Shown here: piece after piece, positions 24,319-35,600 of the stretch | How the letters are laid out: every line of letters begins with the position of its first letter | Numbering within the stretch: position 1 is the stretch's first letter | Source of the DNA: Polyodon spathula | Lineage: Eukaryota; Chordata; Actinopteri; Acipenseriformes; Polyodontidae | DNA length: 64,000 nucleotides | Assembly: GCF_017654505.1 (NCBI RefSeq) | Contig: NC_054549.1 | Location: 23,188,969-23,252,968, forward strand | Reading direction: 5' to 3' | Notes under the pieces: model-generated | Told to the model about the DNA's origin: nothing | The model's database searches: none | The model's input: the letters and a program-made list of their open reading frames with translations, nothing else | Program-made: the position numbers and the translations under genes

Positions 24319-24479
24319 TACATAAGGTTAAATAAATCTGTTTGCAAGCCATGCTTTTAGGCTGTCTTGTACTTCCTGGGTTACCTGGAGGGTGAAATTG
24401 TCCCCGATCCTTACCTTTTACAAAAAACTTTCAGAAGGGTTAATTTACCATTTTTTTTTAAATTTACCTTACCTCTGTG
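24319..24479. repeat. D3 fragment followed by the left half of a GCTTTACC-type repeat
   Basis: Positions 24319-24395 match the start of family D3 (TCTGTTTGCAAGCCATGCTT). Positions 24396-24479 match the 13735-13780 part of the GCTTTACC repeat and are interrupted at 24480 by the hAT element. Confidence 0.5.
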
Positions 24480-25275
24480 CAGTGGCGGAGGAAGAGGAAG
24501 ATGGGCCCTGGTGCAGGACCTTATCATGGGCCCTCCTCTACAAACGTAACCCTTATTTATAAACATCAAACACACCAAATCAAGTGTTCGATATTGAACT
24601 ATATTTAATTGTCAGAATGTTAGCATGCATAAAACCGTACATAATAAGAACGTTTTCTGCTCGCCTACTTTAATTTTATTTTGCGTACATTTTTACATCC
24701 AACACTATTTTCTAATCATAAATGAACAGGTTTAATCACGAATCCTACCAGGATTCCCCAGTTCTGTGATCACAGCAATTATTACAGAATTCACAATTCT
24801 GCACAGACATCTGCAGAAATTGTTTCAGAGAAAACTGTTTTTTTTTATTATTATTTTTAAATCAGAAATGCAGGCATGTTGATTTGCTGTAGTTTATTTT
24901 GGTGCCCGCAGCTGCACCCAACAGCTTCCATTTAAACTACAGGATGAATCGGGCACACAGAATATAACTGCAAATGTCTGTGCTGAATAGAACCCTAAAA
25001 CCTTCCATGAAGACGTACCTCGTACCAGCCTACGGGGGGAAACAAATTAGGATAATTACAACAATAGCGATACCTGTTGAAATAAGGGAGGATACAATCT
25101 GAATTCCTGGCACCGCACACCGGCAGCTACAGTGACACAATGTGTAACATCTGCAAATATAAATCCAAAGGATATTATCACTGTTAAAAACAAAAACAAT
25201 CAAACCTTTCAAACACCCTCTGGGACCCTCTGAGAGCTTGGGCCCAAGTGCAGTTGCACCTGCTATCCGCCACTG
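24480..25275. mobile_element. Non-autonomous hAT-type element with 8-bp target duplication
   Basis: It begins CAGTGGCGGA and ends TCCGCCACTG, a perfect 10-bp terminal inversion. It is flanked by CCTCTGTG (24472-24479) and CCTGTGTG (25276-25283), an 8-bp target duplication with one mismatch. It is 796 bp long and has no transposase frame. The related repeat at 13772-13790 reads ACCTCTGGGCTTTACAATG without the insert and so serves as a paralogous empty site. Confidence 0.8.
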
Positions 25276-25490
25276 CCTGTGTGCTTTACAATGATTCCTT
25301 ATGTTGCATTACACTTTGCTGTGCTTTTACTGTGGGAAACTTGTATAAGGGTTAGTTCAGCAACATTGTTTTTGCAATATACTTTACCATACTTCTCTGG
25401 ACTTTATGATGCTTACCTGTGCTTTACTGGGCTTTCACTGTACTTGATTACACTGCGCTGCACCTGTACTATGCAGAACTTTTATTCGGA
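25276..25490. repeat. Right half of the GCTTTACC-type repeat
   Basis: Continues the repeat interrupted by the hAT element. CTTTACAATGATTCC, TGCTGTGCTTTTACTGTGGG and AAGGGTTAGTT match the 13700-13870 copy, in tandemly related subunits. Confidence 0.55.
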
Positions 25491-27229
25491 ACACACTTTA
25501 TTCAGAGCATTGGCACAAGCTAACATTCAAACATTTGCTGATAGTGAATCTTTGGAACCCCACGCTGAATTGTAATGGCAATAAAAAGTTAACTTTTTCT
25601 AATGTGAATAGTCACAATTTAATTATAGAGCTGCAAAACATTGTTTGGTTCATAACTGGTAATTAAAAAACACTTGAAACCTCCGCTGCTAAAATCAGGT
25701 CGCAACATTCTGCAATTAACATTTTTTTTTTTTGTTTTGATACACAGTGAACAAAAACACAGACTTCAGAAGAATACCAATTATCCCTATTGTTCCAACA
25801 GACAGCTCTCTCTTGACTTAACCTTTTCGATGCCAAGCTGTTAAGGTGGCAGCTGTGAGTTAGAAAAATATCAAACTAGTTTCAGGGGGGACAGACATGA
25901 TAGCTAAACCTCCTCGCCCCCCAGACTGGAACCCAGGCCTCCAGAGGAAGGGGAAAGCAGGAATGAGAGGCTGTCAAATCAGCCTGCTGCCTTTCTGACA
26001 GCATTCACAATAATGTGCTCGTATTTGGGCTCTGGTTAAACAGTCAGGATTTCTATTCTAGTTTGCCTAAGCGCAAACAGGGAATCGAAATATAATTTGT
26101 TATGGAAATCACATTTGATTGTTTTCATATTTCATATTTTATTAGAGCCTGTAGCTTAAATTCAATAATTACAGTGAGATCATAATCCAGGCTTATTAAA
26201 ACTAGCAGCATTAAAATGGTCCATTTATTTCTTCTTAATAGTAAAAACAACATTATCATTGGTCCCCATTTAAAGGAGCCCAAACCATCTTTAAAATCCA
26301 TTCTCTTATCTCTTATTTGCACTAGCAATATTGTCACCGGTCTCCTTTAAAGTAGCACTAACCAATGCTCTTTTACAGGTTAGGATTTCTAAGCCTCTGA
26401 TAGCAGTGTTTTATATAAGATGTTCCAGTGCTAGCTAGATCTGCTTCATGTCTGTCCTACATTCGCTACAGATGCAGTAACTTGGCATGTGAATGGAAAG
26501 ACAGAATTACTGAATATTAATTCTTCTGACAAGGCACTCTGCTTGGTTTTAAAAGAAGACAGCTATTTATAAATCATGATGACCTAAATGTTCTTGTGGA
26601 AAAAAAAAAAAAAAAAAAAAACAGGGAGGCTAAGCAGTACAGACAAACAGAGGCACAGATAACATGAAGACTGAAACTTAGAGGGACTGTCTGAATCATT
26701 GCTGGCGATACAGTATATACAAGTACTATCTGAAAAGCGATAAGGATTATTTCACCACAGTTTTTCTATTTTAATTATGATTCTTAAACACCTCATTCAT
26801 CTTTCAGAAGTGCAGAGATAAAGAAAAAAAAGCCACTTAATTCATCAAGCTGACGAGAATATTAAGTTTAGTTCCAGATATCTACTTGAACTCAGACAGC
26901 AGCTTCTCCCTGCCTTTCACCTTCCCTTGGAGTCCTGTTCAAATTCAGTTTCATGTCAATAGCATTTCTTTGCTCTCCTGTAGTTGTTTCTTACACTTAG
27001 AGCACCACCTAGTGGGGGGAAAAAGAGGCTGAAGAAAGAGAATTGCACACTGTAAACTCTATATTAGACGGTTTATAAACTTTAAAGTTTAGAATTTACA
27101 TTCAACCCCTCTTAATATCACTCCTGTTAATTCCACCCTCTCCCCGCTTAGTATCACCATATTCAAATGTCTCTGACGGGATATAACGGGAGTTAGAGGA
27201 GACATAAAATCAAAGTCCTATTGTATGTG
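25491..27229. other. Non-coding stretch
   Basis: AT-rich. Includes a poly-A tract at 26600-26622 and a copy of the AAAATCCATTCT block at 26255-26400. No coding signal. Confidence 0.45.
27001..27016 (-). promoter_or_regulatory. Single CTCF-like motif
   Basis: The minus strand reads CCCACTAGGTGGTGCT. It fits the CTCF core CCASYAGRKGGCRSY at all but one position (GGT instead of GGC). Confidence 0.35.
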
Positions 27230-27330
27230 ACTCTTCAGCAGCAGTTGTAATGCATAGTTCACCCCCCTAGTCTGTGTGAGTTGCTGTGGATAAAAGCATC
27301 TGTTAGATGACTCAATAATAATATCAGTCC
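27230..27330 (+). mobile_element. L2-type tail of a SINE/LINE
   Basis: GTGAGTTGCTGTGGATAAAA, then GCATCTGTTAGATGACTC and a short AATAAT tail. This is the sequence by which L2-mobilised elements end in fish. The body upstream is not recognised. Confidence 0.55.
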
Positions 27331-27852
27331 CATTTCCCAATCACACAACTGATCGTCCCTCCACTAGCTATCACTCTGAGAAATAATGTATATGATTACC
27401 AGGCTTCCATGTAAGTTGCTGTTGAGTATTGAAATGTCCTCACATATAGAACAGCACAATGCAGCACACTGCTCACAGTTTAGTATGCTTAATCATTACA
27501 ATGTGCTGCATGGCTATTAATAAATTACATTAATGAAAGCGGTTGTAATCAATGCAATACTTCGTACCGTATCCCATGTTTCTGTCAACTGAAAAATGAC
27601 AGTGTTCAAAAGAGAAATACCGGAGAACAAACGATGAGTGAAATAAATAGAGATTCATAAATATCTACTCTTTTTTTAGGTATACCAGTGATTTTTTTTT
27701 TTTAAGAAATGTGTATATATTGTTTTCAGTACATACCAGCAGCCTATCTACCACAACCCCAGATAGCAATCAACTGGTTTAAAATCTAAACATCAATATG
27801 ATGTCTGCACATACAAATCCCACATTATTCATTGCCCACCACCCCACCCAAA

Positions 27853-27987
27853 TGGGCTGTGTGGTCCAGTGGTTAAAGATACAGGCTTGTACCCAGGAGG
27901 TACCTGGTTCAAATCCCAGATTAACCACTGATTTATTCTGGGATGCTGAGCAAGTCAAAAAAATAAAGGATATTGTTATTATAACTG
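27853..27987 (+). mobile_element. tRNA-derived SINE, plus strand
   Basis: A box TGGTCCAGTGG at 27862-27872 and B box GGTTCAAATCC at 27906-27916, spaced as in tRNA genes, followed by a body with GCTGAGCAAGTCA and an A-rich stretch. It is not a functional tRNA, since no cloverleaf acceptor closes. The next element begins directly after it at 27988. Confidence 0.7.
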
Positions 27988-28980
27988 TGTGGCAAAGTGG
28001 TTTGTAGTGCCTAGGTGTAGAGGTGATGCAGTGCTTAATAACACACCCGATCTGATTGATATCATTCAATTGAATGGGATGTTATCAAGCAAAATCATTT
28101 CATAGGAATAAGCCAGTACTTACGGCTTATTCACAGGTATAGTAGATCTGCGTCAAGCGCTTTAATGGACATTGGAGGTAGATGGTGCTAAAAAAGTGGT
28201 GTTGAAATAATAATAAAAATGACTTTAATAGTAACACAGGGATCTCAATCAGACTGGTTGAATAACAACAGTCCAGCAACAATTCTGCTGGTGAAAAGAA
28301 AGCTTTATTTGTTGCTTTAAATAATAAGACTGACTCTAACTATACAAAGCGATGTGTAAAGCCAGTCAAAACCACGGGGTTCAGTCCTGAACTAATAATA
28401 ACACACACTGTACACAGACACAGTCACGAATCCCAACAGTGAGTGCTCCTTGTGTAAGTGGTGAATTATACAGTAACAGTGAAACAGTAGTGCAATGCAG
28501 TCCAGGGGTGATGCTGGCTGATCAGAGACAGCTCCCAGATTTAGTCTTCTGTGAATGACAAGGGTGACAATTAATAGACAGAGAGATACAACACGACAAA
28601 AACTCACGGTTACTTTCGGCTTTTACCATCCTTTACAGGTCTTTCACAACCATAACAAAGGCACAGATCGGCCACATCCCGATATACCTTCCGTCAAGCC
28701 CCCTTTGGTAGCGAGTGCAATCACGTCTCCTGAAATCCATGACTGACACAGCATCTTGTAGCAATTCACTTGCTCCATAAAGTGGGTGTAAGTTTCACCC
28801 ACCTCTCCCTTTAATTAGGGTCAGTAGCCTGGCCAGGTTAAAACTCAAATTCCCATAGTTCCTTGCTATCACCCTCTGTTCATCCTCTCCTCCATTCTCA
28901 GAGTTCCTTGGAAGCCAGCACTGGTAAAGCTGGACGGCTAGGCCAGGAGAGACTCCATTTTCTCGTGAGGAATCCATTTT
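27988..28980 (-). mobile_element. Solo LTR, family L1, minus orientation
   Basis: The left edge TGTGGCAAAGTGG and the nearby GTGTAGAGGTGATGCAGTGC match the edge of the LTR at 58839, and the interior shares TTCAGTCC, CACTGT and ACCATAACAAAGG blocks with it. The right edge near 28980 is approximate because the start of U3 is diverged. Confidence 0.6.
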
Positions 28981-29009
28981 ACAAATAACAGCACAATACT
29001 TAATTACAG

Positions 29010-29913
29010 TGTAACATTAACTTTATTTTAGATAAATACAGGTGCATCCATTTACTCTTTTGATAATCTTGTACTTTGTCTAAACCTTTCTTTTTTGTTT
29101 ACACTGTTACTTGTTTAAGTTTAGTTGCTGTTCAAGGTCTGTTTAGGGGTTGTTTTTGTTAACGTGTTCAGTCTCCATTTTGTTCCTGATCCTCCTGATA
29201 TTTTCCAAACGGCTGTTCACCACTCAACCCGGTACTACCCGACAGACTCACCATTTTCTACGATCGCTACTTTTTCATCAACCTTCAACCACCATCATCA
29301 GTACAGGACTCTATTCGGGACTTCATTATTTGTTGGTGAGATTATTCCTTTTCTGTTTGCTGTTTTTTTTTCTACTTTACTTTGATTCCTGTAATTTTGG
29401 TTTTGTTCTTTTGTTACTTTGGATTACATGTGCATTGCTTCAGTGGACTTGTTAGGCCTAAATTTCATTTATCACCCATTGCCATCAAGTGTCTTTGTAA
29501 TTGTTTTCCCCATATACTTATTCATTCACCTTTGTCTTTTATGCCTGTCGGTGTGTTGGTTTTGTGTTGGTGTGGTGTTTGTGTGTGTGTGGGTTTATTA
29601 GGCCCACCAGACACCACATTCATTTAGCTTTAATGTTAGTTTGTTTGGATGTTTGTTTAGTTTACGTTACTTTCTTACTCACCTGTACCTTCCACTAAAT
29701 GTTCTCTACAATAATTTGTTGTCCTTATATTTCATTTATTACATTATAGTTTACAACAATAAACCATTTGTCCGTGAAATTGACACCTCTGACGTCCCTG
29801 CTTTTGCTGTCTGTCACTCTTGCTGACTTAGTTTGTTATAGATATTGGGCCAGTAGTATCTCCTTAGGGAGGACAGTACAACTGCTTCTCAGTTATGCAG
29901 AGTGATCGTTACA
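29010..29913 (+). mobile_element. LTR of a Ty3/Gypsy-type retrotransposon
   Basis: Begins TGTAAC and ends GTTACA, a perfect 6-bp terminal inversion, over 904 bp. An AATAAA lies at about 29758. Immediately downstream, TGGTGGTCCATATGGGGACC (from 29918) resembles the primer-binding region of fish Gypsy elements, so this is the 5' LTR of the element whose gag remnant follows. Confidence 0.65.
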
Positions 29914-30976
29914 GAATTGGTGGTCCATATGGGGACCCTTTGTGTCTCATTAAATTCATATTCAAATTCATCGGTTTAAATTGTTGGAAACCTGATGTCA
30001 GAAATGGAAAATCAGACCTTGTCTTCACTAAACTTCTGTGAGATTGGAGAGAGACCCCATGTGACTATCAGAGAGCCTGTCAGAGATAACTACCCGTCTT
30101 AGTGATCTGTACATTACCCAAGAAGGGGCGGAGCTTTTTGGAGACGATGATGGAGGTAACCTTACTGACAGTGAGGCAATAGGGCAATTGACTGAGCACT
30201 GTTCCCTTCTCACCGAGCGGATTGAGCAACTAGAAACAGAGCTGTCCGAGTTCCAGTAGAGCAGCATTAACCGTGAGCAGGTCCTGCGAGATTACATTGA
30301 AGGACGCTTTGCCAGTATGGAGAGGCTAAGGCAAGAGGCCATAGATGACACTGATCTGGAAGTGGTGAAGTGTCTTAAACGCCGCGATGTGCTGTGGGGA
30401 GAAGAGCTGAAGTAACTCTTCAAGAAGACCACCCCTCATCTGCCACTTGCTAAACCATACCTCTCCTCTGGAAGGCAGTCTGCCCTGCAACAATTCTCCT
30501 TTGAAGGGTGGGTTGACTGATTCCCGTGACTCCAGAAATGAAGGACATCTTCACCAAGCAAAGCTGCCAATTAAGATCAACTTCCCAGAGTTTGGCAGAG
30601 AGGCCAGCAGCAATGTCCTTGACTACCTGGATAAATGAGATTAATTCCTTGCACTACGGCCCATGACACCATATGAGATCACGGCAACCATACCGTGTGC
30701 TGAAAGGCTCAGCAAAGAGCTGGTGGGTAGCAGAACGCAAGGGAATCCAGTCCTGGGAACAGACTGGCAACCCCAGACGACGCGGAGCGACTGGCAACCC
30801 CAGGCAAAGCAGTTCCAGCGACCCCGGGCGGGCATCCTTGGGCGAAGCGAGGCAGGCATCCTTGGCCGAAGCAGGGAGTCAGGACAAGCTGGGGTTCGGG
30901 TGTTGGCCCTCTTCTTGGCCACTGCGGCCGGACGGTTCTTCCCCGTACTTCCCTCAACAGCCTATGCAAGGGCTGC
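29914..30976 (+). pseudogene. Decayed gag region of the Gypsy element
   Basis: Starting from an ATG near 30006, broken frames encode a coiled, acidic N-terminal region and then a retrotransposon gag-like core. Recognisable pieces are INFPEFGREASSNVLDYLD (about 30580) and VLKGSAKSWWVAER (about 30700). Stops at about 30256, 30412, 30636 and elsewhere, plus frame changes, make it non-functional. No protease, reverse transcriptase or integrase follows, because the element is cut off and a second LTR sits inside it. Confidence 0.6.
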
Positions 30977-31350
30977 TGAGGACCGCCAGCATCTTAATTC
31001 TCTCCTCTCCACACCCGTTCTCCACTCACCGAACACACAACCCCGAGTGGGTGAAAACATGCTGCTTTTATGCAGCTGTACCGAGACTCGACTGCTAATC
31101 AATCATTAGATTGGAGTCGCAGTACAACTGCACGTGAATTAATAAAGTGCAATTCCCTGTGCTCACATATTACTTTTTACTTGCACGTGAAGTGCTGTAC
31201 AATCCAGTGCCTAAATACAATTATACATTTTTAAACACAAGTGAAACACAGACCCATTTATATCCCATGTACCAATGCCTATACACCAACATTTAACACA
31301 CCACACGCAACATATCAGAAAATATACACAAGGGCGGGCACTTTGTCACA
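30977..31350 (-). mobile_element. Short solo LTR with 5-bp target duplication
   Basis: On the minus strand it starts TGTGACAAAGTGCCCGCCC at 31350 and ends in CA at 30977. It is flanked by GCTGC at 30972-30976 and GCTGC at 31351-31355, an exact 5-bp duplication. A TATA-like ATATAAATG lies near 31255 on the minus strand. It interrupts the gag-like sequence. At 374 bp it is a different family from the L1 LTRs. Confidence 0.65.
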
Positions 31351-31929
31351 GCTGCCATCACCTCATTGGACATGAGCCTGATATAAAAAAAATAGTCTTG
31401 AAACAAAAACAGTAACTAGAAAATATCTTGTTTCCAGTTTCACTTTCTTTTAAAGAAGGTATTTCTTGGGATTTATTTAAAATTATTACCTTATTGATTT
31501 GACACTGAAAACAAAAATGAATAGCGGTTTGTAATAGCATAATAATGAACCAATAGTTATTTAGTTTCATGTGACCCAAGATCGAACCACCTCTAATAAA
31601 CTTTAAACTGTAAACTCACAAGAGGCAACTCCTTTAACTAGTTCACTACTATAGTCTAAAACCTAACTGTGTACAGATACTGCAGCCTAGTTCTTTCTCA
31701 CATTATTTAATAGTATAAGAATTATGATGACTTCAGCATGAAACTTATTGCTAAATTGTACCTCTTGGAATATAAAAGGAAGTATCTCTAACTGTGGTAA
31801 GTATATCAGGCTGCACATTGTGTTATTTTTTAGAGATGTCAGTAGACAATGTCATGTACCTTCATGTGCACATTTTTAAAGACATTTCAACAATGTTTTA
31901 GACTACTTATTGTAAATTAAAATCTTTAC
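31351..31929. other. AT-rich stretch, probably inside the CACTA element
   Basis: No reading frame of interest. It lies between the solo LTR and the last recognisable exon of the CACTA accessory gene. Confidence 0.4.
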
Positions 31930-34103
31930 CGTTCCATCACTTGTTGGACATTTTCTCGGAGTGAAGTCCCACCAATTTTGCCTAGTTTTGATATCTGAAA
32001 ACCCACAAGAATAACTTGACATAAAAATACATGAGTTGTATTATGTTCATGTTTATGTGGTCCACTACACACATGAATGAGGCTGTATGGTATAAATGTT
32101 TTTTAACACAACAAGTCCTCCATGAGTCCTAGGATAATAATAAATCACCCTTATGAAAGTTTACCAGGTGAATTTATCATAGTGCTTTCACACCTTTCCC
32201 ATGGTTTTATTTTTACCATGGTTTCCTAGTGTTTTAACATGCTTTCACTGTGCTTTACTGTACTGGACCATGGTTGTCTGTATCTCGAACAGCATCTTCA
32301 AGGGCTGCCAGCTCCTGCAATATTGAACATTGTTCAAAACTAAACTCCCCATCTTCAAGAGTATCCACCCTTTTCCGTAATTCCATCATCTGTTGCCTTA
32401 TCTGTCAGAAGGTATAGTACCCTCTTCTGGAATGCATAAAAAGGACATTTCTTCTAATTCTAAATATATACAACCATATCAATCATAATTATCAGCACCA
32501 AAACATATATACCCTAAAATTAAAAACTTGGCTGAACTGATACTGTAAGATAATTTTGCAACAGAAACACTGAATATAAATAAATCAAATGTCTATCACT
32601 TACTCTCTTTGGGGAGAGGAAAATTATCATGCACGTATATCTTGCTCTTGGTTGCTCTTGGAGAACGGGGTCTGGATTGCCTGCTGGGGTTGTGCCCAAT
32701 ACTCCTCCTGCAGGGATGAGAATGAAAACTGTCAGAAATGTATGCATTATAATGTTTTAAGAAATTTCAAACTATTACAAAACTATCTGCGAAACATAAA
32801 AGTCTTAATGTACTTTTACAAACCTGGCAGGTGAAGATTGCCTGGAAACATGGCACCTGGCCCCAGTACTACGATTGCTTCCCTCATCACCACTGAGAGG
32901 GGAAGCTTCCCACTGGAACTCAGGCCATGATTGGTTTTGGCCAGGTTGATCCTTGTCACTCCTGTGAGAAAGAGAAAAGTTAAATTAATTTAAAAAAATA
33001 TATAAATTGATTTTATATAATTTACAGACTAATGAGCCAATTTACAAAACATTTTTAATTTGAACCTACAAATAAAACGGTTATGTCACCTCTGTATATT
33101 GCAAACAGGTATTAGTTAGGGGACTGTGAGGAATTTGACAATTGGGAAGGACTTCTGTGGCTGTAGCCACTTCCAGAACCAAATAGAGGTGACTGAGGAT
33201 GGGAATGACTGTGGTCATTAGTACCAAACGTCTCAGGGAAGGTTTTCTGTACAGCAGCTGGTGATGCAGTCCTGGACACAAGTGGCTTTACCTTCTGTGG
33301 TGGATTGGGCATCACTGGACCACCTGTAAAGAATAGCACGGTTTAAATGTTATTGTTTCAAGTATGGTATTTGTTATCATGTGTGAAGCACAACGTTCTG
33401 CATATTCATTTTACATCATTATCTAAATTAAAATGTAAACAGCATTTCTTCAAATTATTTTGCTTGCACTTTGAACTAAACTGTCAAGAGTAACACAGAT
33501 AGCGGCTATCAGTAATATACCTCCTCGGCTTTCAGCCACCAGTTTCTGAAATAAAGCCATGTCATGACTCTGATCATGAAAAGGAAAGCTGTCCACAACT
33601 TAATGGCTTTTCACAATAAGAATAAACAGATTTGGGGATAGTTCAACATGGCAGTTTTTGTAAAATTTGATCTCACCAGGTCGTTTCTTTGACCTCTTGT
33701 CAGTTTTCTTTTCCTTCTCCTTGTGGCGTTCTACCTTGTGGGCATCAATATCATCTGCAGTTCAAGTGTTTAAAAATAAATTAAATGTCTGTTTTATAAT
33801 ATTGAGGATTAATACAGCATACCAACAAATGGCAAGTATTTAACCAAAACTAAATGTAATCCTTGTAAAGGCATTTTTATACATACGTGTTACAAAGTCT
33901 GAATAGTTTTTCTTTTTCAGTTCTTTTGCATTACACTTCTTCATCATGTAATCTGCTGTGGTGGTAGCATCATACTGGCCACAATCATCAAAGCTATCTG
34001 TTGAAATATCACAAATCAAACACAACTTCACTGTGTTAATTGATGTAACATAATATAATCACTATGGTTTCACAGCGAATTAGGAAAAAAGTATGAACAT
34101 AAT

Positions 34104-34154
<51 letters not shown>

Positions 34155-34322
34155 GTATATATAAATTACTTTGGTAATTGAAAAGAACTTATGGTTTATT
34201 TTTAAAACATAGCAACCTATGTACAATACAAAGTGCATACGCTGTTAAAACAAATTATGAATCACAGGTTGTGATAGTTCACCTGTTGAAAACTTCATCT
34301 TGACAAACTTCAGCTTCTCCAT
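31930..34322 (-). pseudogene. CACTA (En/Spm) accessory gene, DUF4806-like, multi-exon
   Basis: The minus strand shows ordered exons with good splice sites: 34322-34283 (ATG start, MEKLKFVKMKFST), 33997-33897 (DSFDDCGQYDATTTADYMM), 33754-33677 (HDIDAHKVERHKEKEKK), about 33326-33113 (Ser/Pro-rich), 32961-32824, 32707-32604 (ending KSKIYVHDNFPLPKE), about 32401-32280 (coiled coil, QQMMELRKRVDTLEDGE) and 31994-31930 (KLGKIGGTSLRENVQQVMER). Phases join cleanly across the first four exons and across 32961/32707. The last exon matches the conserved end of DUF4806 proteins carried by vertebrate En/Spm elements. The donor near 33113 and the join into 32401 look broken, so it is probably a pseudogene. 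Confidence 0.6.
34106..34152. repeat. (AC)n microsatellite in an intron
   Basis: About 23 AC units between exon 1 and exon 2 of the CACTA accessory gene. Confidence 0.95.
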
Positions 34323-34971
34323 CTATCTGTAGGTTCTCTCCTCTCAGTCAGAGCCTTCTCTGAATTTACTCCATGTGGCCAGAGAACCTGTCTACCACTG
34401 ATCCATGTATTAGGGATGACTCCCTCCTCCCAATCCCCTTCTTGCTATACAGTTCAGCACCACATTCTGAAATAGTAAATGACAAAGGTTGGTATTTTAA
34501 ACATACAATTAATTGGTCCAAATTGAGGTTATATTTTATATGTTATAATAAGAATAAAACACTACTAACCTTTAAGAGAAATCTCTCTTCCCGGACCCTC
34601 ACAGATAAATAGGTGTGCAAAATATTCAAAATGACCATTACATGTATTAGCACTAAACAAAACATTATTTAAAGGCTAGAAATATATATGCAGCAAAACG
34701 TATTAACAAATTCAAATGTTTCTCCCTTCATGCAGCAGGGGGAGTAAAACATATCCATCTCGGCTAGGCAAGCAAACATCTTTGCGGTACAAATCCTGTT
34801 TTTCTAGGAGCCTTCAATGGGCTCTCTCAAAGTTTTTGAAGTATGCAATGTTCAGTAATTTTGACTCAAAGGCTGTTGAAAAAGTTTTTCATATGAGGCT
34901 GACTGGTAACATCACATACTAACTTTCCATCTGTTTTTTTTGCTCCCTAACAAATGCAAAGTCCTCATTGT

Positions 34972-35600
34972 TCAGTAGAAAACACTGGTCTTTTTCCTTG
35001 GAGGATATGTATATGACTGTCTGTCACTTCTCTTTGTACATGATTTTTCAAGTTTTGTCAACCTTTTAACCACTTGTGCTATTGTATTGTTTGAGTTTTT
35101 GACCAAGCGCTTCAAACCTTTCAAATAGTTTTCAAATGGAAATGCTGAAATGTCATTCAGGGAACACTGAAAAAACATCACATCCTCAGGAAGGTGGACA
35201 AGACCGTGAACATTATAGACAATGCAAGTCTCATCATAAATGTCCTTACTAGCTTGTACAAAGAATGCCAGTAGCTCCTGTGCATACTCCAGATAAGCAT
35301 TCCTTTTGTTTGTGTTAGTATCCAATAAAATTGATAAAGCAACAGTCAAAGTCAGGAAATGTTCATATACTCTGGATGGGAGTACTTTTCTCAAAACTAC
35401 TGGGCCTGTATATAATACAAAATGCCTAAATTCAGTGGCCTCCCACCTGTCAACTTCAAAGAACGACCTTGGTTGACCAGCAAACTCATGGGGAGTTTTC
35501 TAGCCAATTACTCCAAAATTTCTACTTCCTTTGGGCCTTGCTTCAGAAACCATAAAAGGCGCTTCACAATACCCAGACAGACAAGGTACATGTAGTCAAA
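34972..35600 (-). pseudogene. CACTA (En/Spm) transposase C-terminal remnant
   Basis: Minus-strand positions 35394-34972 encode a DUF4218-like C-terminal domain: YNVHGLVHLPEDVMFFQCS, FPFENYLKGLKRLVKN, AQVVKRL. Just upstream (35600-35400) a broken frame gives YMYLVCLGIVKRLLWF and PMSLLVNQGRSLKL, matching the segment that precedes this domain in vertebrate En/Spm transposases. The upstream catalytic part is not recognisable. The accessory gene follows on the same strand, the usual two-gene layout of these elements. CACTA terminal repeats were not located. Confidence 0.7.

Noticed and set aside
27862..27916. tRNA gene from A and B boxes
   Set aside because: The boxes are present, but no acceptor or anticodon arm closes and a SINE body follows. 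It is a tRNA-derived SINE.
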